From assembly GCA_034430215.1 (NCBI GenBank), contig DAOUFE010000036.1:1-64000 (forward strand): a DNA stretch of 64,000 nucleotides, given 5' to 3'. Position 1 is the first letter of the stretch; each line of letters starts with the position of its first letter. Source of the DNA: UBA4782 sp034430215 (GTDB taxonomy: Bacteria > Chloroflexota > Anaerolineae > Anaerolineales > Anaerolineaceae). The translations under genes were made by a program, and so were the position numbers. Positions 33,073-42,903 of this stretch are shown here, one piece after another. Below the pieces are notes generated by a model, which did not search any database, was not told the DNA's origin, and worked only from the letters and a program-made list of their open reading frames with translations.

Positions 33073-34383
33073 ATGCAAAAAAAGGTTCTACCTGGACCTG
33101 TTGCACAGACATGGATCGAACGAGACAGTAAAGTAATTTCTTCATCTTACCCACGTGGCTACCCGTTTGTCATGGATCATGGCAGGGGAAGCGAAGTATG
33201 GGATGTTGACGGCAACCGGTTTCTTGACTTCATGGCAGGAATTGCAGTTGCATCAACTGGATATAGTCATCCTCAGGTAGTAAAAGCCATTCAAGACCAA
33301 GCTGAGAAATTCATCCATATCTCTTCTGATTTCTACCATCCCCAATGGATAGAACTCGCAGAAAAATTGAACGAGATATCGCCATTTAGCGAACCAGCTG
33401 TCAGTTTTATGACGAATTCGGGTACTGAAGCTGTCGAAACAGCGATTAAGCTGGCTCGCTACACGACCAAACGCAGTCAATTCATTGGTTTTTTAGGCGC
33501 ATTTCATGGTCGCACAATGGGTGCAGTGACTTTTACTGCCAGCAAACCCCACTATCATCAAGGTTTTTATCCTCTTATGAATGGTGTTATCCATGCTCCT
33601 TATCCCGACCCTTATCGCCCTATGCTGGTATGCAGAGAAGGTGAAGGTTATGGCGAACGGGTTGTTCGATATATTGAAGAGGAGCTTTTTGGACATATTC
33701 TCCCCGTTGAAGATACAGCAGGCATTCTGGTAGAACCCATTCAAGGCGAAGGTGGTTATATTGTCCCTGAAGCTACTTTCTTCCCAGCATTACGAAAACT
33801 TTGTGATAAGCATGGCATTCTTCTGATTGCTGATGAAGTGCAGGCTGGTATGGGGCGTACAGGGAAATGGTGGTCAATAGAGAATTTTGGTGTCGAACCT
33901 GATATCGTTTGTTCTGCCAAAGGGATTGCATCTGGTGTGCCTTTGGGTGTGATGATAGCTCGTAAATCACTGGTCACCTGGCCAAAAGGGGCACATGGAA
34001 ATACATTCGGTGGTAATCCATTAGCTTGTGCTGCTGCACTTGCAACCATAGACTTGCTCGAACGTGAATATCTCAAAAATGCCGAGAGTACTGGTACATA
34101 TGCTCTCGAGCAATTTAAAAAATTACAGCAGAAACATCCCTGCATTGGCGAGGTTCGTGGTATTGGATTAATGATCGGCTTGGAATTTATTAAAAATGAC
34201 CATGTCAAAACTCCGGCAACTAAATTACGTGACCAGATAGTGGATCTATCCTTTGAAAAAGGATTATTATTATTGGGTTGCGGAAAGAGTGTAATCCGAA
34301 TTGCACCACCACTTTGTATTACCAGATCACAGATCGATGAAGGTATTCAAATAATGGACGAGGTAATCACCTCCCTAAATTAA
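33073..34383 (+). CDS. Class III aminotransferase (4-aminobutyrate/acetylornithine type)
   Basis: A 436-residue PLP enzyme. Fold-type I class III landmarks: NSGTEAVETAIKLAR near 115, FHGRTMGAVTFT near 144, ADEVQAGMGRTGKWW near 253, and the PLP lysine in SAKGIASGVPLG near 280. The length and the sequence LDFMAGIAVASTGYSHPQVV fit the GabT-like branch used for 4-aminobutyrate or other omega-amino acids; ornithine or acetylornithine cannot be excluded. A histidine kinase gene follows after 9 bp. Confidence 0.82.
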   Translation: MQKKVLPGPVAQTWIERDSKVISSSYPRGYPFVMDHGRGSEVWDVDGNRFLDFMAGIAVASTGYSHPQVVKAIQDQAEKFIHISSDFYHPQWIELAEKLNEISPFSEPAVSFMTNSGTEAVETAIKLARYTTKRSQFIGFLGAFHGRTMGAVTFTASKPHYHQGFYPLMNGVIHAPYPDPYRPMLVCREGEGYGERVVRYIEEELFGHILPVEDTAGILVEPIQGEGGYIVPEATFFPALRKLCDKHGILLIADEVQAGMGRTGKWWSIENFGVEPDIVCSAKGIASGVPLGVMIARKSLVTWPKGAHGNTFGGNPLACAAALATIDLLEREYLKNAESTGTYALEQFKKLQQKHPCIGEVRGIGLMIGLEFIKNDHVKTPATKLRDQIVDLSFEKGLLLLGCGKSVIRIAPPLCITRSQIDEGIQIMDEVITSLN

Positions 34384-34392
34384 AGGTGTTCG

Positions 34393-35961
34393 ATGTTCTT
34401 ACTGCCTGATGCCCGTGTCCGCCAGCGCGATTATTTATTGGAAATTGTTCGCGCACTTACCCAGGAACTTGACCTGGACAAGCTGCTCAATCGCATCTTA
34501 AAGATTGCTATTGAGATGCTGGCTGGACACGCCGGCATGATTGCACTTCGCAGTGATGAGAAAATTTGGAAGATACGGGTAACCCAGGGATTGCCACAAC
34601 CTTTTGTGAAATACCTTGAACCGCTTGTCGTTAAAATCAGAGTTCCTGAAGACCCCAGCGATCACGATGATCTAAAAGAGATCGACCGTCTTTTTAGTGA
34701 AGTCACCTATGACGCCAGTTTTGGCAGCTTATCTAGTGTAGGGTTGCCACTCATAGCTCAACGAAGGCTTATTGGGGTGATCTACATCTTTCGCAATTAC
34801 CCCAGCATTTTTACAGGCAATGACCGATCTCTTTTAAGCAGTTTTGCTGACCAAGCAGCCATTGCAGTACAGAATGCGCAACTGTATCACGAACTCAGCC
34901 AGCAAAAACAGCGTATGGATGCACTGCTCGATTCTGTAGCTGATGGTATGCTGATCCTCACACCCAACTTGCGAATAGAACGCTGCAATCCGGCATTAAG
35001 CCGCATGCTAACAGAAAATATCGAGCAGATTCAGAACAAACCGCATGAGGAGGTGATTCGCTGGGCAACTCCCCCGGAAGGATTGACACTGGAACAGGCA
35101 GTTGCTGGTGGATGGCCATTAACCCCCCATGCTCAACTATATATTGAGGGTGATCTCATTCGTATCAATGAGGTCACCCCCTTGCCAGTAGGTATCACTT
35201 ATGCTCCCTTACATTCAGCTGAAGGTAATTTACTAAATATTATTGCATCGGTACGCGATATCACCCGTTTCCGTCAGGCGGATGAACTAAAAAGCACCTT
35301 TATATCAGTGATCAGCCATGAACTAAAGACTCCTGTTGCATTGATCAAAGGCTATGTAAGCACCTTGCGTCGTGAGGATGCTACATGGGATCGTTCGGTG
35401 GTTGAGGATAGTCTGAAGGTGATCGAAGAAGAATCCGACCGGCTTACCGCAATGATCGAAAACCTTCTGGATGCCACCCGGTTACAGGCTGGTGGCTTGA
35501 AGATCAATCGAACTGACTGCCAGATTGCTGAACTGGCAAAACGAGTAGCTGAAAAATTTCAAACACAAACAAGTGACCATACCATTACTGTAGATTTTCC
35601 CAAAGATTTCCCAGTAGTATTGGCAGATGAAACCCGACTGGAACAGGTCCTTTCAAATTTGGTGTCCAATTCGATCAAATATGCACCTACTGGTGAGATT
35701 CGGATCAGTGGCAGGATACAGCCACAACGTGTAATTGTATGCGTCAGTGACCAGGGACCTGGAATTGCTCAACAAGATGCACCCCATGTATTCGATCGAT
35801 TCTACCGCTCACCCGATGCAATGAAACGCACAAAGGGCACAGGGCTCGGACTCTTTCTAAGCCGTTCAATCATTGAATCACATGATGGCAGAATGTGGGT
35901 GGATAGCGGAAACAACCAGGGTGCACGCATTTGCTTCTTCATTCCCCGCAACGTTGAGTAA
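34393..35961 (+). CDS. Sensor histidine kinase with GAF and PAS domains
   Basis: A 522-residue cytoplasmic kinase. GAF about 18-170, a coiled linker, PAS about 175-295, then the HisKA phospho-acceptor segment FISVISHELKTPVALIKGY near 310 and the HATPase domain with N-box NLVSNSIKYAP and G-boxes VSDQGPGIA and GTGLGLFLSR. No membrane segment and no adjacent response regulator, so its partner lies elsewhere. The 9-bp gap to the aminotransferase suggests one transcript. Confidence 0.9.
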   Translation: MFLLPDARVRQRDYLLEIVRALTQELDLDKLLNRILKIAIEMLAGHAGMIALRSDEKIWKIRVTQGLPQPFVKYLEPLVVKIRVPEDPSDHDDLKEIDRLFSEVTYDASFGSLSSVGLPLIAQRRLIGVIYIFRNYPSIFTGNDRSLLSSFADQAAIAVQNAQLYHELSQQKQRMDALLDSVADGMLILTPNLRIERCNPALSRMLTENIEQIQNKPHEEVIRWATPPEGLTLEQAVAGGWPLTPHAQLYIEGDLIRINEVTPLPVGITYAPLHSAEGNLLNIIASVRDITRFRQADELKSTFISVISHELKTPVALIKGYVSTLRREDATWDRSVVEDSLKVIEEESDRLTAMIENLLDATRLQAGGLKINRTDCQIAELAKRVAEKFQTQTSDHTITVDFPKDFPVVLADETRLEQVLSNLVSNSIKYAPTGEIRISGRIQPQRVIVCVSDQGPGIAQQDAPHVFDRFYRSPDAMKRTKGTGLGLFLSRSIIESHDGRMWVDSGNNQGARICFFIPRNVE

Positions 35962-36080
35962 TATACTTAACGAGGGGGCAAGAAAAACCATTCACATCTC
36001 CAAAATGGTATAATCAAACCGTTATTTTTACCTGGGTATAACCCAGGCTATTTATGTCAAAAAGTTAATGTGAGAGAATA

Positions 36081-37430
36081 ATGCCCCAAACTATTACTAA
36101 TTGCCCACGCTGTAAAACCCGTGTACCCGTTGAATTTCAACAGGTCTTCGACCTGAATGTTGATCCCCAGGCGAAAAATCGCTTCTTAAGCCGTAACTAC
36201 AACCTGATCGCTTGCCCAACCTGTGGGTATCAAGGAAATATGGCAACCCCATTGGTGTACCATGACCCGGAAAAAGAGCTGCTGCTTACCTATTTTCCGG
36301 CGGAGTTAGGTCTTCCAGTAAATGAGCAGGAAAAAATCCTCGGACCTATCATCACTGGAGTTGTGAATGCTTTACCGAATGATAAGAAAAAGGGATATCT
36401 ATTCAGACCACAAGCAATGTTCACGCTTGATACCATGTACGAAAAAGTTCTCGAAGCAGATGGCATCACTAAGGAAATGATCCAGGAACAGCAGAAGAAA
36501 CTCAATCTACTGCAGAGATTGATGAGTGTATCAAATGAAGGCAGAATTGAACTCATCAAACAAGAAGAAGCAAATATTGATGAAAGCTTTTTCGCGATCA
36601 TGAGCCAACTTGCTCAAGCAACCGTTGCACAAGGGGATAAGAAATCTGCTGAAATGCTCCTTGCTGTTCAAAATGACCTGTTGGAGCATACCGAGTTGGG
36701 TCAGAAATTAAAAAAGAGTGCCTCAGAAACTCAAGCAGCTATGAATGATCTGAAAGCACTTTCAGAAAAAGGACTGACCCGTGAAGATCTAATTCAATTA
36801 CTTTTAGATGCTCCTTCTGAACTCTACCTTCAAACGGCTGTCAGTATGGCACGACCAGCCCTGGATTACATTTTCTTCCAGACATTGACCGAACTCCTTG
36901 AACAAAGTAATGGAGAAGAGAAGCGCGCTTTGATCGACTTGCGCGACAAACTAATAAAATTAACCCAGGAAATTGACAAAGCAGTACAGGAACATACGCA
37001 GAACAAGCTGGCATTATTGGATGAATTGTTAAATGCACCTGATACTGCCAAAGCTTTGGAAGAGCACCTGGATCAAATCGATGATTTCTTTGTTCAACTT
37101 GTCCAATCCGAATTGCAACAGGCTCGGAAAAAATCTGATCTAGAACGAGTGGGAAAGATCGAAAAAGTGATCATCGCTCTGCAAAAATATACAGCACCTC
37201 CACCAGAAATCGAATTCATCGAGCAGTTGATCAGTACAGAAAAAGATGAAGATAGGGATGCCCTGTTGGAGAAAAATGCAGATCAGGTCACTCCAGAATT
37301 TTTGCAAATATTCGATCAACTTGTTAACCAGAGCGAAAGCCAACATCAATCTGCTCAGATGGTGGAATTATTAAAGAAAACCTACAAGCAGGTTCTCAGA
37401 TTTTCAATGAAGAAAAACCTTACTTCATAA
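36081..37430 (+). CDS. CpXC-domain protein with helical C-terminal region
   Basis: A 449-residue protein. The first 100 residues have two CpXC pairs, CPRC (8-11) and CPTC (near 45), embedded in the CpXC-family context (VYHDPEKELLLTYFP), a small zinc-binding module of unknown role. Residues about 130-445 are almost entirely charged helices (Glu/Lys/Gln-rich), partly coiled-coil-like. A TATAAT at 36009-36014 and a short CCTGGGT/ACCCAGG hairpin lie upstream. Function unknown. Confidence 0.65.
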   Translation: MPQTITNCPRCKTRVPVEFQQVFDLNVDPQAKNRFLSRNYNLIACPTCGYQGNMATPLVYHDPEKELLLTYFPAELGLPVNEQEKILGPIITGVVNALPNDKKKGYLFRPQAMFTLDTMYEKVLEADGITKEMIQEQQKKLNLLQRLMSVSNEGRIELIKQEEANIDESFFAIMSQLAQATVAQGDKKSAEMLLAVQNDLLEHTELGQKLKKSASETQAAMNDLKALSEKGLTREDLIQLLLDAPSELYLQTAVSMARPALDYIFFQTLTELLEQSNGEEKRALIDLRDKLIKLTQEIDKAVQEHTQNKLALLDELLNAPDTAKALEEHLDQIDDFFVQLVQSELQQARKKSDLERVGKIEKVIIALQKYTAPPPEIEFIEQLISTEKDEDRDALLEKNADQVTPEFLQIFDQLVNQSESQHQSAQMVELLKKTYKQVLRFSMKKNLTS

Positions 37431-37450
37431 CTGACCTTACCAGGTTCAAT

Positions 37451-37500
37451 AAAAAACGACTCCCGAAATCATTAATGAAGATCTCGGGAGTCGTTTCTTT
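37451..37500. terminator. Bidirectional terminator between convergent genes
   Basis: ACGACTCCCGA (37456-37466) and TCGGGAGTCGT (37484-37494), 11-bp stem, flanked by an A-run on the left and TTTCTTTT on the right. It serves both the CpXC gene and the FHA gene. Confidence 0.88.
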
Positions 37501-37510
37501 TGATGGTTTA

Positions 37511-38161
37511 TTATGAATTATCCAACCGCATCCCATGCCCGCGGATTGTTACAATATATTCATGATCTGGATCGATCTTCGTCAGACGCTCACGTAATCT
37601 GCGCACCAGGGCATCAAAAGCCTGCTCTGAAACTCCTGCAGCCTCATTTTCACCCCAGGTAATATCGATCAGCTCATTGCGCGATATCACCTGCCCAGGA
37701 CGTTCATATAATGCCTGTAATAAACGAAATTGAGGAGCAGAAAGGGCTGGCACTACTTCCTCATTTTTTACCCACACCCTGCGAGAGCGTACATCCAACT
37801 CCAACCGGCCTTTCTCAAGGATCCTGACAACATTTTCAGCATCCATAGGCATGGTTGCGTCAGAACTCAAAAAAGTAAACTTATGCACAATTGCTACTTG
37901 AATGGAATCTCCATCCTGTAAAAATTGGGGTTCTATCACCTGTTTGCCGTTACAAAAGGTGCCATTCTTACTGCCAAGGTCTTCAAGCTGCACACCTTTC
38001 CTTCCAAAGGTCAACCGTGCATGGTGACGTGACACCTGTCGATCTGCAATGACGATTTGACAATCAGAGTCTCTTCCTATCAGCAGTTCTTTTTTAATAA
38101 GCCAACGCTGACCATCCAGATCACCGTTCTGAGCAATAATTACCGGATATTCATTTTCCAT
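37511..38161 (-). CDS. FHA domain fused to OmpR-type winged-helix DNA-binding domain
   Basis: A 216-residue regulator. Residues 20-95 are an FHA phosphothreonine-binding domain (LLIGRDSDCQIVIADRQVSRHHARL, then LGSKNGTFCNG; read in parts). Residues about 125-214 are a winged helix of the OmpR/PhoB type (LSAPQFRLLQALYERPGQVISRNELI, ending IRGHGMRL). It lacks a receiver domain, so phosphothreonine binding replaces aspartate phosphorylation as input. It is divergent from a Ser/Thr kinase gene only 142 bp away, its probable partner. Confidence 0.85.
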   Translation of the reverse strand: MENEYPVIIAQNGDLDGQRWLIKKELLIGRDSDCQIVIADRQVSRHHARLTFGRKGVQLEDLGSKNGTFCNGKQVIEPQFLQDGDSIQVAIVHKFTFLSSDATMPMDAENVVRILEKGRLELDVRSRRVWVKNEEVVPALSAPQFRLLQALYERPGQVISRNELIDITWGENEAAGVSEQAFDALVRRLRERLTKIDPDHEYIVTIRGHGMRLDNS

Positions 38162-38303
38162 AAGCTAGTTTTGCCCTTCCCCTTATAATTGGGCTGTCGA
38201 TGTATAATATAGCAGAAAAGAGAATATTTGTACACAAATGGGTGAGCGAAACGCCGAAAATCATCGCTGCCCACAAGTAGATTTTCAAGGAACAGGGTGA
38301 AAA

Positions 38304-39293
38304 ATGCCGGTCCCATTAAAAACCGGAGAAGTATTACGTGGGCGATATAAGATCATTGGCACCATCGGGCAAGGTGGTATGGGGTGTATCTACCTGGCAG
38401 ATGATACCCGTCTGGAAGGACGTCAGTGTGCCCTGAAAGAAGTCGAACATGATCGTTCTCTTCCCCCTGACCTGCTGCAAGAAGCCCGCGACCAGTTCTT
38501 CCGTGAAGCAACAATCTTAGCCCGGTTGGATCATCCCAATTTACCGAAAGTATCCGATTTCTTTTCTATTGGGGTACGCGATTATCTCGTAATGGATTTT
38601 GTACCGGGAAATGACCTTAGGACATTAATTATTGAAACGCGCCAAAAAGGACATTTCCTGCAGGAAGTAGAAGTACTGAATTGGGCTGCCCAGCTTGCAG
38701 ATGCATTAGAATACCTCCATTCACAAAACCCACCGATTATTCATCGAGACATCAAACCCAGCAACCTTAAGGTAACTCCTTCAGGTGTATTGAAATTGGT
38801 AGATTTTGGGTTGGTTAAAGTAATGGCACCAGACGAAGTAACCATTACTGTACTTCAAGGACAGGGAACCGCCCTCTATACACCCATTGAGCAGTATGGT
38901 GGAGATAGTACCCATACCGATGCACGCAGTGATATATATGCTTTTGGTGCCACAATATACCATCTACTTACCAACCAACCTCCTCCAGAAGCTCGAACCC
39001 GTTTTTTAAACCCTGAAAGCCTTATTGCTCCCCGACAGATTAATCCCCAGCTCAGCGCTAGGGTTGAGCGTGCAATACTATGGGCAATGAATTTACACCC
39101 TGATGATCGTCCTGAAAATATTAATCAATTCCGTAAAAGCCTGTTTGGTGATATACCTCTCCCTGTTAGAACATTCGTCAAGAACGGGACAGAAACCACC
39201 CGTGAATTATTACGCACAAAACCTGATAGCCTTCTTCTTTGGGCAGTAATGGGTGTCACAGTTTTAACTTTACTTTTAACGATTGTTCGCTAA
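38304..39293 (+). CDS. Ser/Thr protein kinase with C-terminal membrane anchor
   Basis: A 329-residue Hanks-type kinase. Gly loop IGQGGMGCIYLAD near 20-32, Lys in CALKEVEHD near 47, catalytic loop HRDIKPSNL near 148 and DFGLVK near 167. A single hydrophobic helix (LLLWAVMGVTVLTLLLTIV) closes the protein, leaving almost nothing outside the cell. It is likely to phosphorylate or be read by the divergently encoded FHA-winged-helix protein. Confidence 0.9.
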   Translation: MPVPLKTGEVLRGRYKIIGTIGQGGMGCIYLADDTRLEGRQCALKEVEHDRSLPPDLLQEARDQFFREATILARLDHPNLPKVSDFFSIGVRDYLVMDFVPGNDLRTLIIETRQKGHFLQEVEVLNWAAQLADALEYLHSQNPPIIHRDIKPSNLKVTPSGVLKLVDFGLVKVMAPDEVTITVLQGQGTALYTPIEQYGGDSTHTDARSDIYAFGATIYHLLTNQPPPEARTRFLNPESLIAPRQINPQLSARVERAILWAMNLHPDDRPENINQFRKSLFGDIPLPVRTFVKNGTETTRELLRTKPDSLLLWAVMGVTVLTLLLTIVR

Positions 39294-39334
39294 ATCCCCA
39301 ATAATACATGACGCTTATCAAAGAGAAGAAATAA

Positions 39335-42151
39335 CTACTTCTCCTGTTTTCTCGTTATTGTTTGAAGGAAACGATTACGCCAGATATAACCAACCCCAAA
39401 ACCCAAGCCACACCCCAACAGCAGAACAAAAAACAATCCAACCCTGCCAAATGGATCTGACCATTTAAGACTGACGGGAATGAATATGATCAAAATCGTG
39501 TAGAAAAGCAGCCCTCCCAAAATGGAGCATAATCCCCAACGTAATCCCCAATGAAGAGAGACATATCGCCGCCCCAGGACAAATACGCATCCCCCCACAG
39601 CCCAAATGACTAGCATGGAAAGCAGCCAATCCGAAATTCCGGGATTTTTGGTTTCTTCATTCACTGGTGCTTCTGTTGCAGTAGGTGTCGGCGAAGCAAC
39701 CTCCCCAATTGTTTCTGTGACTATTGGTGTAGGTGCAATAATGGTAATCACAGCGACTGTATCTGAAGTTACATCCAGGGTAAGGATTTCAGAAAGTAAA
39801 GCGGGGTCACTGCTGGCTTTGATTTCCATTATTCCCTGAGAAGCAATCCGATACGAAGTACGGGCAATACCATCTTGAGTAACAGTATTTACCTGTTGCA
39901 CTGTTCCAGTTTCTCCACCCACTGTGATCGTAAATGTAACTACTGTTCCATCCGGTACAGGATTATTGTTATTATCGAAAATCACACCAGTTCGTATTGG
40001 CAGGGTATCACCTACTTTGAACTTTGGCACGGGCGTTGGAAAAGGAGTAACATCAGGTTCAATTGGACTACTGGTCGGAGTTGTCTCAGTTGGTTGATCT
40101 AGAAAGAGCGGAATAATCTGGTCAGGGTTTGGAGCAGTAACACTGATCAAATCATATCCAATTGCAGGAACGGAAACTGGCAGGTTTCCCATAGGGGCAA
40201 TTTCCTGGAAGAGAACTCTGGCAGCTACATCAATCGCCTGTGGGATCTTGCTATATAAAGCATAATAAGCGGTTAACTTTGATATATCCGTTGCATCAAG
40301 ATAAATAGGGGCATTGAACTCAAACACGATCACTTTTTTGTCTTTAAGTAGATCAGGGCGTTCCGAAAGCAATCGTTTTAAAGCAGAAGATACTTCCCTT
40401 GAAGAATCGGTTGACAGCATGGAAAAGATCACCCAGTTGGACAAAGACAATTCTTCCTCTAACATAGGAGGTTCTTCAGGGCTATTCAAAAGGTAGTTCA
40501 GATCTGCGAAAGAATATGCACTCATATAATTCCGGTAGATCTGACCACCTGCCTGTGTTCCATACAACCTGTCAACAGCATTCATCAGACTGTTCACAGA
40601 CAATGAAGTCTGTTCTTCACAAGTAGAGCATTGTTTTCCTGTTACAACATCTGTAATGAATAATAACCGTTCACCAGTCGAAGGGGGTTCTGGAAGAACA
40701 TCTGGCAACTGGTTGATATCCGGACTTACCAGGGTCAATGCATTTCTTTCGACATCAAAACTTACCTGGCTGGATGTCCCTATACTGGTTAATCCTTCTT
40801 CTCCGGGAAGTACATTTTCCAAAGTAAATTGATTCTGGTAGATCTTATATTTCAAAGTCAGAATACGCTGAACGGATTCGTCCACCCTCTGCATGAAGGC
40901 TGGATCTTCTTGATATTTTTGAGTGAAGAATTCAAGTGTTTTAATGATGGTGGTATATTGATCGGGATCACCTGTTGCGATAAAGTTATTAACATAAAGT
41001 AAATCATTCCCCGCTAGAAATGCATTACGGGCGACCTGTCGTGCATCAAAAGTTTGTCCGGTTGGGTCATAGAAACGGCGCACTGCTTGGCTGCCCAGAT
41101 CATCGCTGACAACCACTCCACCATTCGCTCTCCAAGAAGAAAAAGCATCCAGAGAAAACAATTGATCCATAGCGTCACGATCAAAGCTTACAGGGCGGGT
41201 TGTTGCTCGAATATTCCCTTGAAATCCCTGATACCGGATATGAGAAACCAGCAAGCCATCGGTGGTCATGGTAGTATCGGCTGCATTCCCAGTAACAGCA
41301 AAAAATGGTGCAAGCTCGATCTGTTTTAATTGCTCAAGGCTTTTTCGAACAGTAGCAACTTCTTCATCTGGGGGGCGATCAGAACCTCCCCTGCCCGGAA
41401 AATATTTTGCGATCACCGCCATCCGATTGCTAGAACCTTCATGTACTCCCTGGATGTATGCAGCACCTAACTCACCCACCCAGAATGGGTCTCCACCAAA
41501 AGTACGGGTTCCCAGGTCTTTTCCCGCTTCCGTCTGCAGCACTTCCAAAACATCTAGTGAAGGACCTAATAAGAAATTAAATCCCAGGGCATTTAATTCA
41601 TTCCCTAAAACCGAGCCAACCCGTTTTGCCAGGCTGGTATCCCAGGTAGCACCAATCGCCATCTCATTGGGAAGAGGGGTCATCCCATTGATGATCTGGT
41701 CATAAGGAGAGAGATCTCCTTCCTGCGAAATGCTAATGAACAATGGAATGTATTGTGGTGTGAACTGCTCATTAGTGTATGGGTCGGTTTGTGTAGTCTG
41801 TGAAGCATCCCACTCCAACTGTTGAATACCAGTGGTCAGGGCATAAGCTTTTGCCAGTGTTTCTGTTGAACCAACAAAATTATCATTTTCAGATTTTAAA
41901 ACGACTCCCCCAATATGGTATTTGCCGATTAGATCCTTCAATATAGCGGTGTCAGATGAGCTTCCTTGAAATGTAATCAGAAATAGCTGCCCTACTTCTT
42001 CTTCTGGCGTCATCTTTGCCAGCATTTGAGAAGCCAGGACAGATGGGTCAGCTTGCTGTAAAGGGTGTGCAAATACAGGTGCAACCGGGCTGCTTATTGT
42101 CATGAGCAGAACAATGATCAGCACAGCAGTTGACACAAACTGGCATTTCAC
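39335..42151 (-). CDS. Glycoside hydrolase family 3-like membrane protein
   Basis: A 938-residue protein. Signal peptide (1-28), GH3 N-terminal barrel about 40-430 with the nucleophile Asp in GGVVVSDDLGSQAV near 348, an unassigned middle region, an Ig/invasin-like strand domain about 690-780, a Thr-Pro linker and three C-terminal membrane helices. The barrel resembles NagZ (beta-N-acetylglucosaminidase), but the loop that carries the NagZ catalytic Asp-Ser-His reads GRGGSDRPPDEEVATV, with no His. It may be catalytically altered or use another acid/base. It follows the GDPD gene by 2 bp. Confidence 0.72.
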   Translation of the reverse strand: MKCQFVSTAVLIIVLLMTISSPVAPVFAHPLQQADPSVLASQMLAKMTPEEEVGQLFLITFQGSSSDTAILKDLIGKYHIGGVVLKSENDNFVGSTETLAKAYALTTGIQQLEWDASQTTQTDPYTNEQFTPQYIPLFISISQEGDLSPYDQIINGMTPLPNEMAIGATWDTSLAKRVGSVLGNELNALGFNFLLGPSLDVLEVLQTEAGKDLGTRTFGGDPFWVGELGAAYIQGVHEGSSNRMAVIAKYFPGRGGSDRPPDEEVATVRKSLEQLKQIELAPFFAVTGNAADTTMTTDGLLVSHIRYQGFQGNIRATTRPVSFDRDAMDQLFSLDAFSSWRANGGVVVSDDLGSQAVRRFYDPTGQTFDARQVARNAFLAGNDLLYVNNFIATGDPDQYTTIIKTLEFFTQKYQEDPAFMQRVDESVQRILTLKYKIYQNQFTLENVLPGEEGLTSIGTSSQVSFDVERNALTLVSPDINQLPDVLPEPPSTGERLLFITDVVTGKQCSTCEEQTSLSVNSLMNAVDRLYGTQAGGQIYRNYMSAYSFADLNYLLNSPEEPPMLEEELSLSNWVIFSMLSTDSSREVSSALKRLLSERPDLLKDKKVIVFEFNAPIYLDATDISKLTAYYALYSKIPQAIDVAARVLFQEIAPMGNLPVSVPAIGYDLISVTAPNPDQIIPLFLDQPTETTPTSSPIEPDVTPFPTPVPKFKVGDTLPIRTGVIFDNNNNPVPDGTVVTFTITVGGETGTVQQVNTVTQDGIARTSYRIASQGIMEIKASSDPALLSEILTLDVTSDTVAVITIIAPTPIVTETIGEVASPTPTATEAPVNEETKNPGISDWLLSMLVIWAVGGCVFVLGRRYVSLHWGLRWGLCSILGGLLFYTILIIFIPVSLKWSDPFGRVGLFFVLLLGCGLGFGVGYIWRNRFLQTITRKQEK

Positions 42152-42153
42152 TA

Positions 42154-42903
42154 CTAACCCCTCAATTTAAGTGCAATATCAGGAAAATCAGTAAAGATAC
42201 CCTGCACACCAAGATCGAAAAGGCGTTTTATTTCTTCAGGTTCATTAACCGTCCAGACGTGTACTCGACGATTCCTGTTTTTCTCCCTCTTCATCATTCC
42301 AGGATTTACATCTGAAAAATAAGGGTGGATCAATTCAGGTGAGATCCATTTACCAGCAAAACTGCGCGATACGAATCCTTCTTTACCAGGCAGGCAAAGG
42401 ATCGCAGCAGGGATATTTGGTTTCAACTTGCGTGCTCGTAAAAGATTACTGGGCAAGAATGAAGAAAAAATCACCCTCTCATTCATGGAATACTGGTCGA
42501 TCAATTCAATCACCTTGTCGACCAATCCATCTCCAGATGTCTGATAGTTAGTCAGTTCAATATTGATAAAAATCTTCTGACCAACAGCTTCAAACACTTC
42601 TGCCAGAGTCGGTACTCTCTCACCAGCGAATTTTTCATCGAAGTGGCTGCCAGTATCCATTTGCTGCAATTGTTGAGCGGTAAAAGTACGTAGATTGCCA
42701 CTTTGGTTTGTAGTACGGTCTACTGTCTGGTCATGCATTACCATAACAACGCCATCAGAAGATAGCTTGGTATCCAATTCAATAGCGTCAGCACCCATTG
42801 AAACTGCCATTTCAAAAGCAGCAATGGTATTTTCAGGTGCATATCCAGAAGCACCACGATGAGCAAAAATGATCGGTTTGGTAAATGAATGTAAAAAGTT
42901 CAT
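42154..42903 (-). CDS. Glycerophosphodiester phosphodiesterase
   Basis: Hydrolyses glycerophosphodiesters to an alcohol and glycerol 3-phosphate. The 249-residue TIM-barrel protein has FAHRGASGYAPENTIAAF near 13-30, ELDTKLSSDGVVMVMHD near 42-58 and VHVWTVNEPEEI near 215, which are the GDPD catalytic and metal-binding segments. No signal peptide. It is coupled to the AAA+ gene by an ATGA overlap. Confidence 0.9.
   Translation of the reverse strand: MNFLHSFTKPIIFAHRGASGYAPENTIAAFEMAVSMGADAIELDTKLSSDGVVMVMHDQTVDRTTNQSGNLRTFTAQQLQQMDTGSHFDEKFAGERVPTLAEVFEAVGQKIFINIELTNYQTSGDGLVDKVIELIDQYSMNERVIFSSFLPSNLLRARKLKPNIPAAILCLPGKEGFVSRSFAGKWISPELIHPYFSDVNPGMMKREKNRNRRVHVWTVNEPEEIKRLFDLGVQGIFTDFPDIALKLRG

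Noticed and set aside
36031..36047. CCTGGGT-ATA-ACCCAGG hairpin before the CpXC gene
   Set aside because: The stem is only 7 bp and no T-run follows. It lies within a probable leader and may be chance.
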